DNA of 31,373 nucleotides from Bacteroidota bacterium (GTDB lineage Bacteria; Bacteroidota; Bacteroidia; Chitinophagales; Chitinophagaceae). The notes under the pieces are model-generated. The model did not search any database. It was not told the DNA's origin and saw only the letters and a list, made by a program, of their open reading frames with translations. The position numbers were made by a program, and so were the translations under genes. The stretch lies in the NCBI GenBank assembly GCA_023433265.1, contig JAEZDR010000102.1, forward strand, positions 1-31,373, read 5' to 3'. Shown here piece after piece: positions 7,400 to 14,528 of this stretch. Positions within the stretch are counted from its first letter, which is position 1, and the number at the start of each line of letters is the position of its first letter.

Positions 7400-7597
7400 C
7401 TAGCTATTTCTCGTTGTTTGGCGCTTGAGTTTTTTTTGTTTGTATATTGTATATATCGTTCCTAAAAGTTGTAAAACGATAGCAATCCCAACTGAAGTAA
7501 CGATCAAAGGCATCTTGCGGGCATCAACAAGCAGAATACCCATTATTACGCAAAGGGCAACAAGCCAGATTAAATTGAAAATAATTTTGTATCTCAT
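7400..7597 (-). CDS. Small two-helix membrane protein
   Basis: A 65-residue protein with two hydrophobic segments: about residues 5-25 (IIFNLIWLVALCVIMGILLV) and 30-52 (LIVTSVGIAIVLQLLGTIYTIY), joined by a short DARKM turn, and a strongly basic tail KQKKLKRQTTRNS. The positive-inside rule puts the tail in the cytoplasm. It starts only five bases after the stop of the upstream lipoprotein gene, so the two are almost surely co-transcribed and translationally linked. No family was recognised. Size, topology and position are those expected of an immunity or accessory protein for a secreted peptide, but that is inference. Confidence 0.7.
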   Translation of the reverse strand: MRYKIIFNLIWLVALCVIMGILLVDARKMPLIVTSVGIAIVLQLLGTIYTIYKQKKLKRQTTRNS

Positions 7598-7602
7598 TTC
7601 AA

Positions 7603-8358
7603 CTAATATTCCGGTAACATATCCAAGTTAGTATTTTTTGCACACACTATACCACATGCTGCGGAAATAGACATTGAACCTGCACCCCAGAAAGAAGGCG
7701 TGCCAAACCTACTTGTCACGTTAACAAGAAGTAACATTGTTGCACAATGTTCATCCATGAAACAAGCAATATGTGCGTCAGAGATACAATCTTTAGTACA
7801 CGCCCACCAACTTCTCTGCTGAATAAATGTTTCATCATAGTCAAATGGTAGTGGCTCCTCAAATGTTCGATATACATCGTGTCTAAATGTTCTAAACCCT
7901 CCAAGCTTCATCCGATCGACAGTAAAAACGTCTGCCCCTTTATATTCTTCTGTTGAGTCTACACCTACGAATATAGCATTAAGAATCGTATTTTGACTCG
8001 AAACATAGCCAAGCATATAACCAATTTTGCCGGTTTCTCGGTAGATCGGTGTTATGTAAACAGTATGTTCCAGTTGAGGCTCTTCCCCTTCTGGTTGATA
8101 AAAAATATTGTACTCAAATGTGCTATCCAGATCTTCTGCTGTTATGGTTGGGCAGTCATCACTTTCTATGGTGGAAATGGACCTTGACTTTCTACTTATC
8201 TCCTTTTTTGTACCGATTTTGTACCGTTCAATTTTCGATAATTCGGATTGTGCCTCTCCAATTGCACTGTCAACAGAAGTGCTGCTTTTCCTACAAGATT
8301 GCCAGATAAAAAAGCCTAACACCAGAACTAGTAGAAAAAAAACTTGATATTTCTTCAT
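7603..8358 (-). CDS. Lipoprotein with Cys-rich hydrophobic C-terminal domain (bacteriocin-precursor-like)
   Basis: A 251-residue protein. The N-terminal hydrophobic segment ends in FFIWQSC with Cys22 as likely lipobox cysteine. Residues 30-180 are polar and charged, with a beta-type region (TVYITPIYRETGKIGYMLGYV). From Trp184 on the character changes: WWACTKDC, then six cysteines at 187, 191, 199, 205, 235 and 239 (CxxxC at both ends) around a hydrophobic Gly/Ser-rich stretch, ending in LDMLPEY. A long leader plus a short Cys-paired hydrophobic C-terminus recalls halocin C8 or SdpC-type precursors, in which the C-terminus is released as the toxin. No homology could be tested. It has a good promoter and forms an operon with the small membrane gene. 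Confidence 0.7.
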   Translation of the reverse strand: MKKYQVFFLLVLVLGFFIWQSCRKSSTSVDSAIGEAQSELSKIERYKIGTKKEISRKSRSISTIESDDCPTITAEDLDSTFEYNIFYQPEGEEPQLEHTVYITPIYRETGKIGYMLGYVSSQNTILNAIFVGVDSTEEYKGADVFTVDRMKLGGFRTFRHDVYRTFEEPLPFDYDETFIQQRSWWACTKDCISDAHIACFMDEHCATMLLLVNVTSRFGTPSFWGAGSMSISAACGIVCAKNTNLDMLPEY

Positions 8359-8390
8359 AGCAATTAATTTTCCACTAAGTTCACTACTTA

Positions 8391-8418
8391 CAAATGTAGC
8401 TTCCTATGAGATTTGCAA
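8391..8418 (-). promoter_or_regulatory. Promoter of the lipoprotein/membrane-protein operon
   Basis: Minus strand TTG (8416-8418), 17 bases, TACATTTG (8391-8398), a full match to the TAnnTTTG -7 consensus. Expected start near 8385 gives a leader of about 25 nt before the ATG at 8358. Confidence 0.55.
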
Positions 8419-8534
8419 TGTTTTGAGATGAATTTTATCATTTGCCTGAAATCTTCACTACTCATACAGTTTCCAAGGATATTTATGCATTGCTTCTCTG
8501 CTGGGACCCATATTGATACCTTCTTTCCTTTGTC

Positions 8535-8688
8535 CACCAACGAGTGAGAGAGTGAGATTGAAATGGAGAAGAGGAGCTGGGAGAGCGATTAATGAGCGTC
8601 ATGTTTAGGTGAAACCAGGCAAATAAGCTAAGTATGGATGAACCGAATAGCAAAATGTTCCGGCTAGTACCCGGGACATTTTTATTTG
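8535..8688 (+). repeat. Duplicated ~150-bp element, copy B (possible small RNA)
   Basis: Diverged direct repeat of 7095-7250. The 5' half is conserved only in short blocks, while the last 50 bases are nearly the same. In the hairpin left arm C has become T, turning a C-G pair into a U-G pair in RNA, so pairing is kept. Upstream, TTCCTTTG at 8525-8532 approximates the -7 box. Confidence 0.7.
8652..8682 (+). terminator. Hairpin terminator ending element copy B
   Basis: AAAATGTTCCGG (8652-8663), loop CTAGTAC, CCGGGACATTTT (8671-8682), then TATTT. Twelve pairs with one T-G wobble. No plus-strand gene lies just upstream, so its target would be a transcript starting inside the intergenic region. 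Confidence 0.75.
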
Positions 8689-9016
8689 CACCCTTTTTTA
8701 CTTAGCTCGTGCGCATCATAGGTTTATGATAGTAAATATGTAGACCTACCCTAAAACCATTCTACAATAGCCACCTGCCAGGGGTTTATCTCGAGTGTGA
8801 CACTTGTGTTTCTGCACCAGCTTAATAAGGCAGCATCCTGCAAATTCTTCCTTCCGGTAAATCATCAATCAGGTAGCCTTTCATGACATTTGTCATTTTT
8901 CAGCCCCACCTCATCCCCTACCTTTCCTTTTAAATGTATAGCGGCGGGGGTTGCCAGAAAGATGAACCCGTTTTACGATTCTCTTTTCCCGTTTGCCCTT
9001 TCCCCTTTCACGTCCC

Positions 9017-9565
9017 ATGGCTTACGTACTAGGCCCCATACGATTCACCGGCACCATAGGTGATGCCACCTTCTACAAAATGCAGGGTGAGTACCACGTG
9101 CGCACCAAAAGCAGCCTCACCGGTAAGAAGTTTTGGAAACACCCCGCATTTGCCGGTAGCCGCGACAGTTGTAAACGCTTTGCCCTGGGAAACAAACTGG
9201 CTTCCGGGGTCTATCGCTCCCTTCCAAAACAACAACAACACTACGCCCTCTTCTGCCAGTTAAAAACCATGGCTATTCATTGCCTCAAACTGCAATGGAC
9301 AACCGAACAAACAATACTACACTTGCAGCAGCAGGCCGAAAAGGTGGTTTACATCCTGCCCAAAAGGAAACGTAGGCCCCGCCCTAAAAAAGCATTCCCC
9401 TACGCGTTATACATAAATTGCGATTATATAGCGCTCACCGGTGGCAGGCTTAATCAACTGCTAAACCACTTCAGCAGCGAGTATTTGGCAGAATGGGCAA
9501 GGCAGGTACTCAGCGCCCATGCAATAGCCCCTCCTGCCGCCCTTGCTGAAAGAGCAAGAGCATAA
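9017..9565 (+). CDS. Small basic protein of unknown function
   Basis: A 182-residue protein from ATG 9017 (an in-frame TTG at 8993 is less likely). The N-terminus GPIRFTGTIGDATFYKMQGEYHVRTK reads like the opening of short Bacteroidota proteins such as the DUF6266 type ('GxxGxVGxxxFYxxxGxxxVR'), and KKFWKHPAFAGSR..CKRFALGNKLASGVYRSL follows as in that group, but the remainder is too short and different for a firm call. The middle has the very basic run PKRKRRPRPKK (about residues 112-122). No signal peptide or membrane helix is present, so it is probably cytoplasmic and may bind nucleic acid. The high Lys/Arg content may reflect an accessory gene. Confidence 0.6.
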   Translation: MAYVLGPIRFTGTIGDATFYKMQGEYHVRTKSSLTGKKFWKHPAFAGSRDSCKRFALGNKLASGVYRSLPKQQQHYALFCQLKTMAIHCLKLQWTTEQTILHLQQQAEKVVYILPKRKRRPRPKKAFPYALYINCDYIALTGGRLNQLLNHFSSEYLAEWARQVLSAHAIAPPAALAERARA

Positions 9566-9976
9566 TTACCTCGCTTACCTTCATGGCATGCTTATGCCCT
9601 GTCGTGAAATAACAGGAATTTCCCGCCCATCTCAGCCATTTTTCCTCTTTCTCCTGCCGGCATCTGCGCCCTATCTCCGTGCAAGTAGTACCCAACTAGC
9701 ACTCAATTAGCATTCAATACCTGGCCACTACCCCATCACAACCCTATACCTACCCTATCAATCAGTAAGGTTACTGCGTGCCTGTAATGGCAATTGTTGC
9801 CTGCAGATACAGTTGGTATCAGCGCTGCACACCATTAGGTAAAATCGACACTCTCTGCAGGTTAGCCGGGCTGTGTAATTCACAGTTGCATACTGTAGCA
9901 TCCTGACACGCATCAACCTTTTACACCTCATTATCCCCTATTTTCATGCTTTTGTAATTGTTGTTAAATAATCATT
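9566..9976. other. Intergenic region upstream of the UbiD-family gene
   Basis: About 410 bases without a credible gene. A degenerate 11-bp periodic array occupies 9693-9758. The last 60 bases are A/T-rich (TGCTTTTGTAATTG near 9947-9960) and probably include the promoter of the UbiD gene, although no exact TAnnTTTG is present. Confidence 0.5.
9693..9758. repeat. Degenerate 11-bp periodic array
   Basis: Consecutive 11-mers from 9693: CAACTAGCACT, CAATTAGCATT, CAATACCTGGC, CACTACCCCAT, CACAACCCTAT, ACCTACCCTAT. The first two and the last three are clearly related; the middle one is diverged. Same period as the arrays at 12014-12161 and 27631-27696, but a different unit. Confidence 0.5.
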
Positions 9977-11821
9977 ATGGGTTATCGTTCAATGGAGGAA
10001 TGCCTCGTTGACCTGGAAAGACACGGCCATCTTGTTCGCATAAAAGAAGAAGTAGATCCTCACCTGGAAATGGCTTCAATTCATCTGAGGATGTATGCCA
10101 TGCAAGGGCCGGCCTTATTGTTTGAGAACGTAAAGGGAAGCAGGTTTCGCGCGGCATCCAACATTTTCGGAACGCTTGACAGGAGTAAGTTCATCTTCAG
10201 GGATACGCTCGAAAAAGTGCAGCGGCTACTGCAATTGAGAAGCGATCCTATTAAAGCGTTGAAGCATCCCTTTGATAACCTCTCATCAGGCTTGGCTGCG
10301 CTCAATGCATTACCGATGAAGAACCCTGCAGACAAGCCTGTCCTGCACCAGCAAATCCGCATTTCAGATATCCCGCTCATCAAACACTGGCCAAAGGATG
10401 GAGGCGCATTTGTTACGCTGCCACAGGTGTACACGGAAGATGTAGACAAGCCCGGTATTATGAAAGCTAACCTTGGCATGTACCGCATACAACTTAGCGG
10501 TAACCAGTATGTGCAGGACCAGGAAATTGGCCTGCATTATCAATTACACAGGGGCATTGGAGTACACCAAACAAAAGCAGCGAGGAAGGGAGAACCACTT
10601 AAGGTTAGTTGCTTTGTGGGCGGGCCACCATCGCACACTTTATCAGCCGTAATGCCTTTGCCTGAAGGCATCAGTGAAATGACCTTCGCCGGACTTTTAG
10701 GCGGCAGGCGCTTCAGGTATATGTACCAGGATGGCTTTTGCCTGAGTACTGATGCTGATTTCGTCATCACAGGAGTAGTCTATCCGGGTGAGAATAAACC
10801 GGAAGGCCCTTTCGGCGACCATCTCGGTTACTACAGTCTCGTCCATGACTTTCCATTGATGAAAGTGCACAAAGTGTACGCAAAGAAGAACGCAATATGG
10901 CCATTTACGGTAGTAGGCCGGCCTCCGCAGGAAGACACATCTTTTGGTGCTTTGATACACGAAATAACAGGCGATGCACTGAAAGATGAGATACCCGGCT
11001 TAAGAGAAGTAAACGCAGTGGATGCTGCCGGAGTTCACCCCTTGTTGTTGGTTACAGGAAGCGAAAGATATACTCCTTACACTCCCGCTAAACAACCAGC
11101 AGAACTGCTCACCATTGCAAACCATGCTTTGGGAACTGGTCAGTTAAGCCTTGCCAAGTTTTTGTTTATTACGGGCGATGAAAAGGACGCCGTTTCTGCA
11201 CATCATATTGAACCGTTCTTTCATTACCTGCTGGAAAGAATTCATCTTGACAGGGACATTCATTTCTATACCAACACCACAATCGATACGCTTGACTATT
11301 CAGGAACCGGGTTGAACAGTGGTAGCAAAGTGGTGTTTGCAGCTTATGGCGATAAGGCACGCGAACTTTGCGCTGAAGTACCCGATGCATTAAAGCATTT
11401 GCAACGGTTCCATAATGCCCAGTTATGCATCAAAGGGGTGGTGGCCTTACAAACCGATGCCTTCAGCAGTTATGATAAAGTTCAGGATGAAATAACCACC
11501 CTTGACGAGCAACTGAAACACAGGCTCGACAATTTAAAAGGAGTTGCGATGATAGTACTATGCGATGACAGCAGCTTTGTTGGCAACAGCTTGAACAACT
11601 GGTTATGGGTTACATTCACCAGGTGCAATCCTTCGCATGATATTCATGGCATAGCTACCTTTACACAACATAAACATTGGGGTTGCAACGGGCCGGTAGT
11701 GATAGATGCACGAGTAAAACCTCATCACGCCCCCGCTCTCGAATTAGCCCCCCAGGTAGAAAAGCGAGTAGATAGGTTATTTGAAAAAGGGGGCAGTTTG
11801 TATGGTGTGAAAGGCAGGTAG
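9977..11821 (+). CDS. UbiD-family decarboxylase
   Basis: A 614-residue cytoplasmic enzyme of the prenylated-FMN-dependent UbiD superfamily, which decarboxylates or carboxylates aromatic and alpha,beta-unsaturated acids. Visible landmarks: LRMYAMQGPALLFENVKG near 37-54, Asn165-LGMY-Arg170 followed by QLHRGIGVH (the Asn and Arg that hold prFMN-metal-phosphate in Fdc1/UbiD share this spacing), GGPPSHTLSAVMPLPEGISEMTFAGLL, and KPEGPFGDHLGYYS at 274-287, the active-site acidic loop. It is longer than E. coli UbiD (497), as are many Bacteroidota members. Since this phylum uses menaquinone, a role in menaquinone (futalosine-type) or other aromatic-acid metabolism is more likely than in ubiquinone. 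No UbiX prenyltransferase gene is nearby. Confidence 0.88.
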   Translation: MGYRSMEECLVDLERHGHLVRIKEEVDPHLEMASIHLRMYAMQGPALLFENVKGSRFRAASNIFGTLDRSKFIFRDTLEKVQRLLQLRSDPIKALKHPFDNLSSGLAALNALPMKNPADKPVLHQQIRISDIPLIKHWPKDGGAFVTLPQVYTEDVDKPGIMKANLGMYRIQLSGNQYVQDQEIGLHYQLHRGIGVHQTKAARKGEPLKVSCFVGGPPSHTLSAVMPLPEGISEMTFAGLLGGRRFRYMYQDGFCLSTDADFVITGVVYPGENKPEGPFGDHLGYYSLVHDFPLMKVHKVYAKKNAIWPFTVVGRPPQEDTSFGALIHEITGDALKDEIPGLREVNAVDAAGVHPLLLVTGSERYTPYTPAKQPAELLTIANHALGTGQLSLAKFLFITGDEKDAVSAHHIEPFFHYLLERIHLDRDIHFYTNTTIDTLDYSGTGLNSGSKVVFAAYGDKARELCAEVPDALKHLQRFHNAQLCIKGVVALQTDAFSSYDKVQDEITTLDEQLKHRLDNLKGVAMIVLCDDSSFVGNSLNNWLWVTFTRCNPSHDIHGIATFTQHKHWGCNGPVVIDARVKPHHAPALELAPQVEKRVDRLFEKGGSLYGVKGR

Positions 11822-11874
11822 GTGAGCGATCTTCCCCATGTATTCGCAATCCAACGCCGGGAATGTCGCTGCTT

Positions 11875-11943
11875 TGCCCCTACAGGGCAACACATTTTTA
11901 TTCCATATCATTTTGCTACCGATCCGCCGCCCCTACAGGGCGA
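11875..11943. repeat. Paired palindromic repeat GCCCCTACAGGGC
   Basis: TTGCCC-CTACA-GGGCAA (11875-11891) and CGCCC-CTACA-GGGCG (11929-11943) share the 13-base core and loop, with compensating outer bases (TT/AA against C/G). They are separated by about 37 A/T-rich bases ending in TGCTACCGATC. The design is that of a REP-like interspersed element. Confidence 0.65.
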
Positions 11944-12013
11944 GAAGCAGCCTCACGCCTTGATTGGGATGACATGCCTGGGGGCAATGACTAGTTAAGA
12001 TAATGTTTGTTAA

Positions 12014-12068
12014 GGGTTTACCATGGGTTTGCTATGGGTTTGCTATGGGTTTGCTATAGGCTTGCTTG
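12014..12068. repeat. 11-bp tandem array, unit GGGTTTGCTAT
   Basis: Five head-to-tail 11-mers: GGGTTTACCAT, three identical GGGTTTGCTAT, and a diverged AGGCTTGCTTG. Confidence 0.9.
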
Positions 12069-12084
12069 CAGATAACTTAATAGT

Positions 12085-12161
12085 AAAGACGCTGTAAAGA
12101 CGCTGTAGATACGCTGTAGATACGCTGTAGACACGCTGTAGATACGTTCTAGATACGCGTT
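12085..12161. repeat. 11-bp tandem array, unit AGATACGCTGT
   Basis: Seven head-to-tail 11-mers: AAAGACGCTGT twice, AGATACGCTGT twice, AGACACGCTGT, AGATACGTTCT, AGATACGCGTT. Same period as the neighbouring array, but the unit is unrelated. Confidence 0.9.
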
Positions 12162-12275
12162 AAAACTGAGATTGGTTATTATTTAGGAGGTATTGAGGAA
12201 AAGGAATGGTTGGATAGCATGGAACCAAAAGGGGTGGGACGAATGGAACGGGTGAAGGGATATTAGTATTAAAGG

Positions 12276-12303
12276 AAAACCCGGCTATCACTAGCCGGGT
12301 TTT
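12276..12303. terminator. Bidirectional terminator between UbiD-family and M48 genes
   Basis: AAAACCCGGCTA (12276-12287), loop TCAC, TAGCCGGGTTTT (12292-12303), continuing as T on the plus strand. A 12-bp perfect stem, 20 bases after the stop of the minus-strand M48 gene. Confidence 0.88.
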
Positions 12304-12322
12304 TTACAATCCATTCTAAAAC

Positions 12323-13768
12323 CTATTGCCCCACCGTCTTTATCAACGTTCCGGCAGGTACATTATCTGTCAGCTTCATGCCGTTCAGGATGGCCAACTC
12401 TTCCATTCGTTTGTCGGCCATACCAAAACCACGCAAAGCGTTTTGTAGGGTGGTTGATTGTGCAACCGTCTTAATACGGATGCGCTCCGGCTTCTTATTC
12501 AGCTTGCTGGCATCTGTAAGCGTTCTAAAACCCTCCATAGTACCCTGGAAAGTAGATGCATAATTATTAAAGTCCTGCGCCGATGTTACACCAATGAAGT
12601 GATAGATGGTACTGCCCTGTTGGATGAAGTAAGACAATGTTCTTATCACACTGCCGTCCTGTTGTTGCTGATCAGCTACTACTGCAATGGCAGGCAGCCC
12701 GTTTACATTCGTTTGCCTGCTTTCCACCTGTGTTAGCTTAAACTGTTGCAAGGTATTAGCAGCAGCCTCCTGCAATGTCTTTCCCTGTGCCAGCGTGAAT
12801 ATGATGAGTGCCCGCTGATCAGGGGCTGCCAGTTGTACCTGTTGTGGCGTATTGGCATATTGCCATCCCGCCGGCGTTGGAAACTGGAACTTAAGTTCAG
12901 GATGATAGAATACATTGTTCTCCCTGAATCCCTGCCGCGGATCTTCGCCATAAATAAGACCTTCAATCCGGCGTAGGTAAGTGTTGCGGTTAACAGCAGG
13001 GTTTGTAAGGTTTAGCTGACGCTTCATATCTGTCGCAAGTTCCTGTACGGTATTGTGCCTGTCGCCCGGATTAGGGTGAGTGGACAAAAGATCAGGAATA
13101 GGATCAGAGCCAGCTTTATGTTGCTGACGTTCAAGCGTGGTAAAAAAGTCGGCCATGCGTGATGCATCGTAGCCTATCTTGCTGGAATACTCCACTCCCA
13201 ACTTGTCTGATTCCCTTTCGTCGTCGCGTCCAAACTTAAGCATGAGTAGTCCAAGGCCCTGGGACACCTCCTGCCCAAACTGCGCCAGCTTAGGCGATAA
13301 TATCATTCCTGCAAGCAATCCTACCTGTCCCAGCATCGCGTTCCGCTGTTGAATGACAGAATGGCGCGCCGTGATGTGCCCTATCTCGTGGCCTAACACT
13401 CCGGCAAACTGTGCCTCATCGTTGAAGTGCGCCATAATGCCCCGCGTGAAATAAACATAGCCGCCTGGCACTGCAAAGGCATTGATCACATCCGAATCCA
13501 CGATCCTGAACTGGTAGTCCAGGTTCTTACGATGCGATATGGCACCCATTGCCTTACCTTTTTCATTAATGAAGCGCTGTAAGGCAGAATCCGGGTAAAG
13601 GCCGTACTGGGCAATGATTTGAGGATCTGCCTCTCTACCCATAGCTAGCTCCTGTTCTTCGCTCATAAGTACCAACTGGCTTTTCCCGGTTACAGGATTG
13701 CGCGCGCAGTTATTACAAACGAAACTAATAGTGACGAGGAGCGAGTAAAAACCAATCTTATTAAACAT
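12323..13768 (-). CDS. M48-family metalloprotease with C-terminal LysM-like domain
   Basis: A 481-residue protein starting at ATG 13768 (the longer frame needs TTG). A short hydrophobic N-terminus reaching Cys18/Cys21 followed by ARNPVTGKSQ is typical of BepA-like envelope proteases; the lipobox itself is imperfect. The catalytic zinc site is HEIGH at 127-131, with Glu184 in DERESDKLG as probable third ligand. DADPQIIAQYG-like and NAFAVPGGYVYFTRG blocks and the STHPNPGDR motif are all typical. Residues from about 290 form a beta-rich domain, and the end (IKTVAQSTTLQNALRGFG..LAILNGM..VPAGTLIKTVG) is LysM-like. Family members degrade or chaperone misfolded outer-membrane proteins in the periplasm. 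It has its own promoter and terminator. Confidence 0.9.
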   Translation of the reverse strand: MFNKIGFYSLLVTISFVCNNCARNPVTGKSQLVLMSEEQELAMGREADPQIIAQYGLYPDSALQRFINEKGKAMGAISHRKNLDYQFRIVDSDVINAFAVPGGYVYFTRGIMAHFNDEAQFAGVLGHEIGHITARHSVIQQRNAMLGQVGLLAGMILSPKLAQFGQEVSQGLGLLMLKFGRDDERESDKLGVEYSSKIGYDASRMADFFTTLERQQHKAGSDPIPDLLSTHPNPGDRHNTVQELATDMKRQLNLTNPAVNRNTYLRRIEGLIYGEDPRQGFRENNVFYHPELKFQFPTPAGWQYANTPQQVQLAAPDQRALIIFTLAQGKTLQEAAANTLQQFKLTQVESRQTNVNGLPAIAVVADQQQQDGSVIRTLSYFIQQGSTIYHFIGVTSAQDFNNYASTFQGTMEGFRTLTDASKLNKKPERIRIKTVAQSTTLQNALRGFGMADKRMEELAILNGMKLTDNVPAGTLIKTVGQ

Positions 13769-13796
13769 ATGCAATTGTAAATGAGTGATTATCTAA

Positions 13797-13826
13797 CAAA
13801 GTTATCATACAATAGCAATGCCACAA
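13797..13826 (-). promoter_or_regulatory. Promoter of the M48 protease gene
   Basis: Minus strand TTG (13824-13826), 19 bases, TAACTTTG (13797-13804): an exact TAnnTTTG -7 box at normal spacing. Expected start near 13790, about 22 nt before the ATG. Confidence 0.6.
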
Positions 13827-13900
13827 GGGCATATAGAACAAGTAAGGATTCCCTTTCCTGCTCCTATTTGCCGTTTTGGCTCTTTTCCCTTCTAAAGAAT

Positions 13901-14398
13901 TTATGCTACCACCTTCATCTTGCCCAATAGTTCATCAAGTCCGCGCTGGGCTTGTTTCAGTCCTTCTTCCATGCCCATTTCCAATACCGTACTGAGTGCT
14001 TCCGGCGTAGGATACTGTGCTACAATCGTAACCCTTGTGCCGTTTGGGGTGGCTTGAAAGGTGTTTCGCCAGGTAGCTACCGGCAGTTGCTCGTTGATGT
14101 TTCCTTCGGCATCAGCGAAGGCATCTTTACCGGAATAAAAATGATGGTGTTCTATCTCGCCGAATATCTGGAGCGCTCCATGTCGCTCGCCATTAGGTCC
14201 TACCATTTCATATATCCATTTACCGCCCACTTCAAAGTCCATACTTTTTGTTTCGCAGCGCCAGGGATGAGGCGCCCACCACTGGTCAAGAAGCTGAGGG
14301 TCGGTCCAGGCTTTCCATACAAATGCAAGGGGGGCTTTAAACTCACGGATTACTTCAAGCTTACCGGCAGCGAGGTCTTTGTTTACGGTGGCTTCCAT
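13901..14398 (-). CDS. SRPBCC (AHSA1/START-like) domain protein
   Basis: A 165-residue single-domain protein beginning at ATG 14398; the two codons upstream (TTG CAT) are probably untranslated. It has the AHSA1-family pattern: a first strand (LEVIREFKAPLAFVWKAWTDPQLLDQWWAPHPW, residues 14-45), then MDFEVGGKWIYEMVGPNGERH, FGEIEHHHFY, VATWRNTFQATPNGTRVTIVAQYPTPEAL and a long C-terminal helix (EEGLKQAQRGLDELLGKM). The helix-grip fold forms a hydrophobic ligand pocket. Bacterial members have varied and mostly unknown roles. It is cytoplasmic. No close operon partner: the M48 start is 132 bases downstream. Confidence 0.88.
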   Translation of the reverse strand: MEATVNKDLAAGKLEVIREFKAPLAFVWKAWTDPQLLDQWWAPHPWRCETKSMDFEVGGKWIYEMVGPNGERHGALQIFGEIEHHHFYSGKDAFADAEGNINEQLPVATWRNTFQATPNGTRVTIVAQYPTPEALSTVLEMGMEEGLKQAQRGLDELLGKMKVVA

Positions 14399-14479
14399 AT
14401 GCAACGATTTAGCAGGTTAAGGTAAGAAAAACCAACAAGTAATAAAGTAAACACAAGCTTTCATCTGTAACCCAAAAGA

Positions 14480-14506
14480 AAAGGCCACCTTATTCAGGCG
14501 GCCTTT
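14480..14506 (-). terminator. Terminator after the L,D-transpeptidase gene
   Basis: AAAGGCC (14480-14486) pairs with GGCCTTT (14500-14506), with inner CCT/AGG pairing. On the minus strand the stem is followed by TCTTTTGGG. It lies 22 bases after the stop at 14529. Confidence 0.7.
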
Positions 14507-14528
14507 GTCTTTATTATCAAGGTACTAA

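Larger units (their letters stand above)
8359..9016. other. Intergenic region with operon promoter and element copy B
   Basis: Divergent gap of about 660 bases. It holds the minus-strand operon promoter (8391-8418) and copy B of the duplicated element with its hairpin (about 8535-8688). The part from 8690 to 9016 shows no recognisable gene or strong promoter. A TTG-initiated extension of the downstream gene (8993) is possible but unlikely. Confidence 0.5.
11822..12322. other. Repeat-rich convergent intergenic region
   Basis: About 500 bases between convergent UbiD and M48 genes. In order: two copies of the palindrome GCCCCTACAGGGC (11875-11943), an 11-bp array GGGTTTGCTAT (12014-12068), a second 11-bp array AGATACGCTGT (12085-12161), a G-rich stretch, and a strong terminator (12276-12303). 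No gene was seen. Confidence 0.75.

Noticed and set aside
12014..12161. CRISPR-like repeat array
   Set aside because: Units are 11 bp with no spacers and no cas genes; simple tandem repeats.
12180..12303. Third copy of the duplicated hairpin element
   Set aside because: Purine-rich lead and a CCCGGCTA hairpin look alike, but the stem, loop and conserved blocks do not align with copies A and B; it is an ordinary bidirectional terminator.
13768..14404. Identical TTGCATATG at the starts of the M48 and AHSA1 genes
   Set aside because: Nine bases shared by two genes is too little to call a regulatory site; likely chance.
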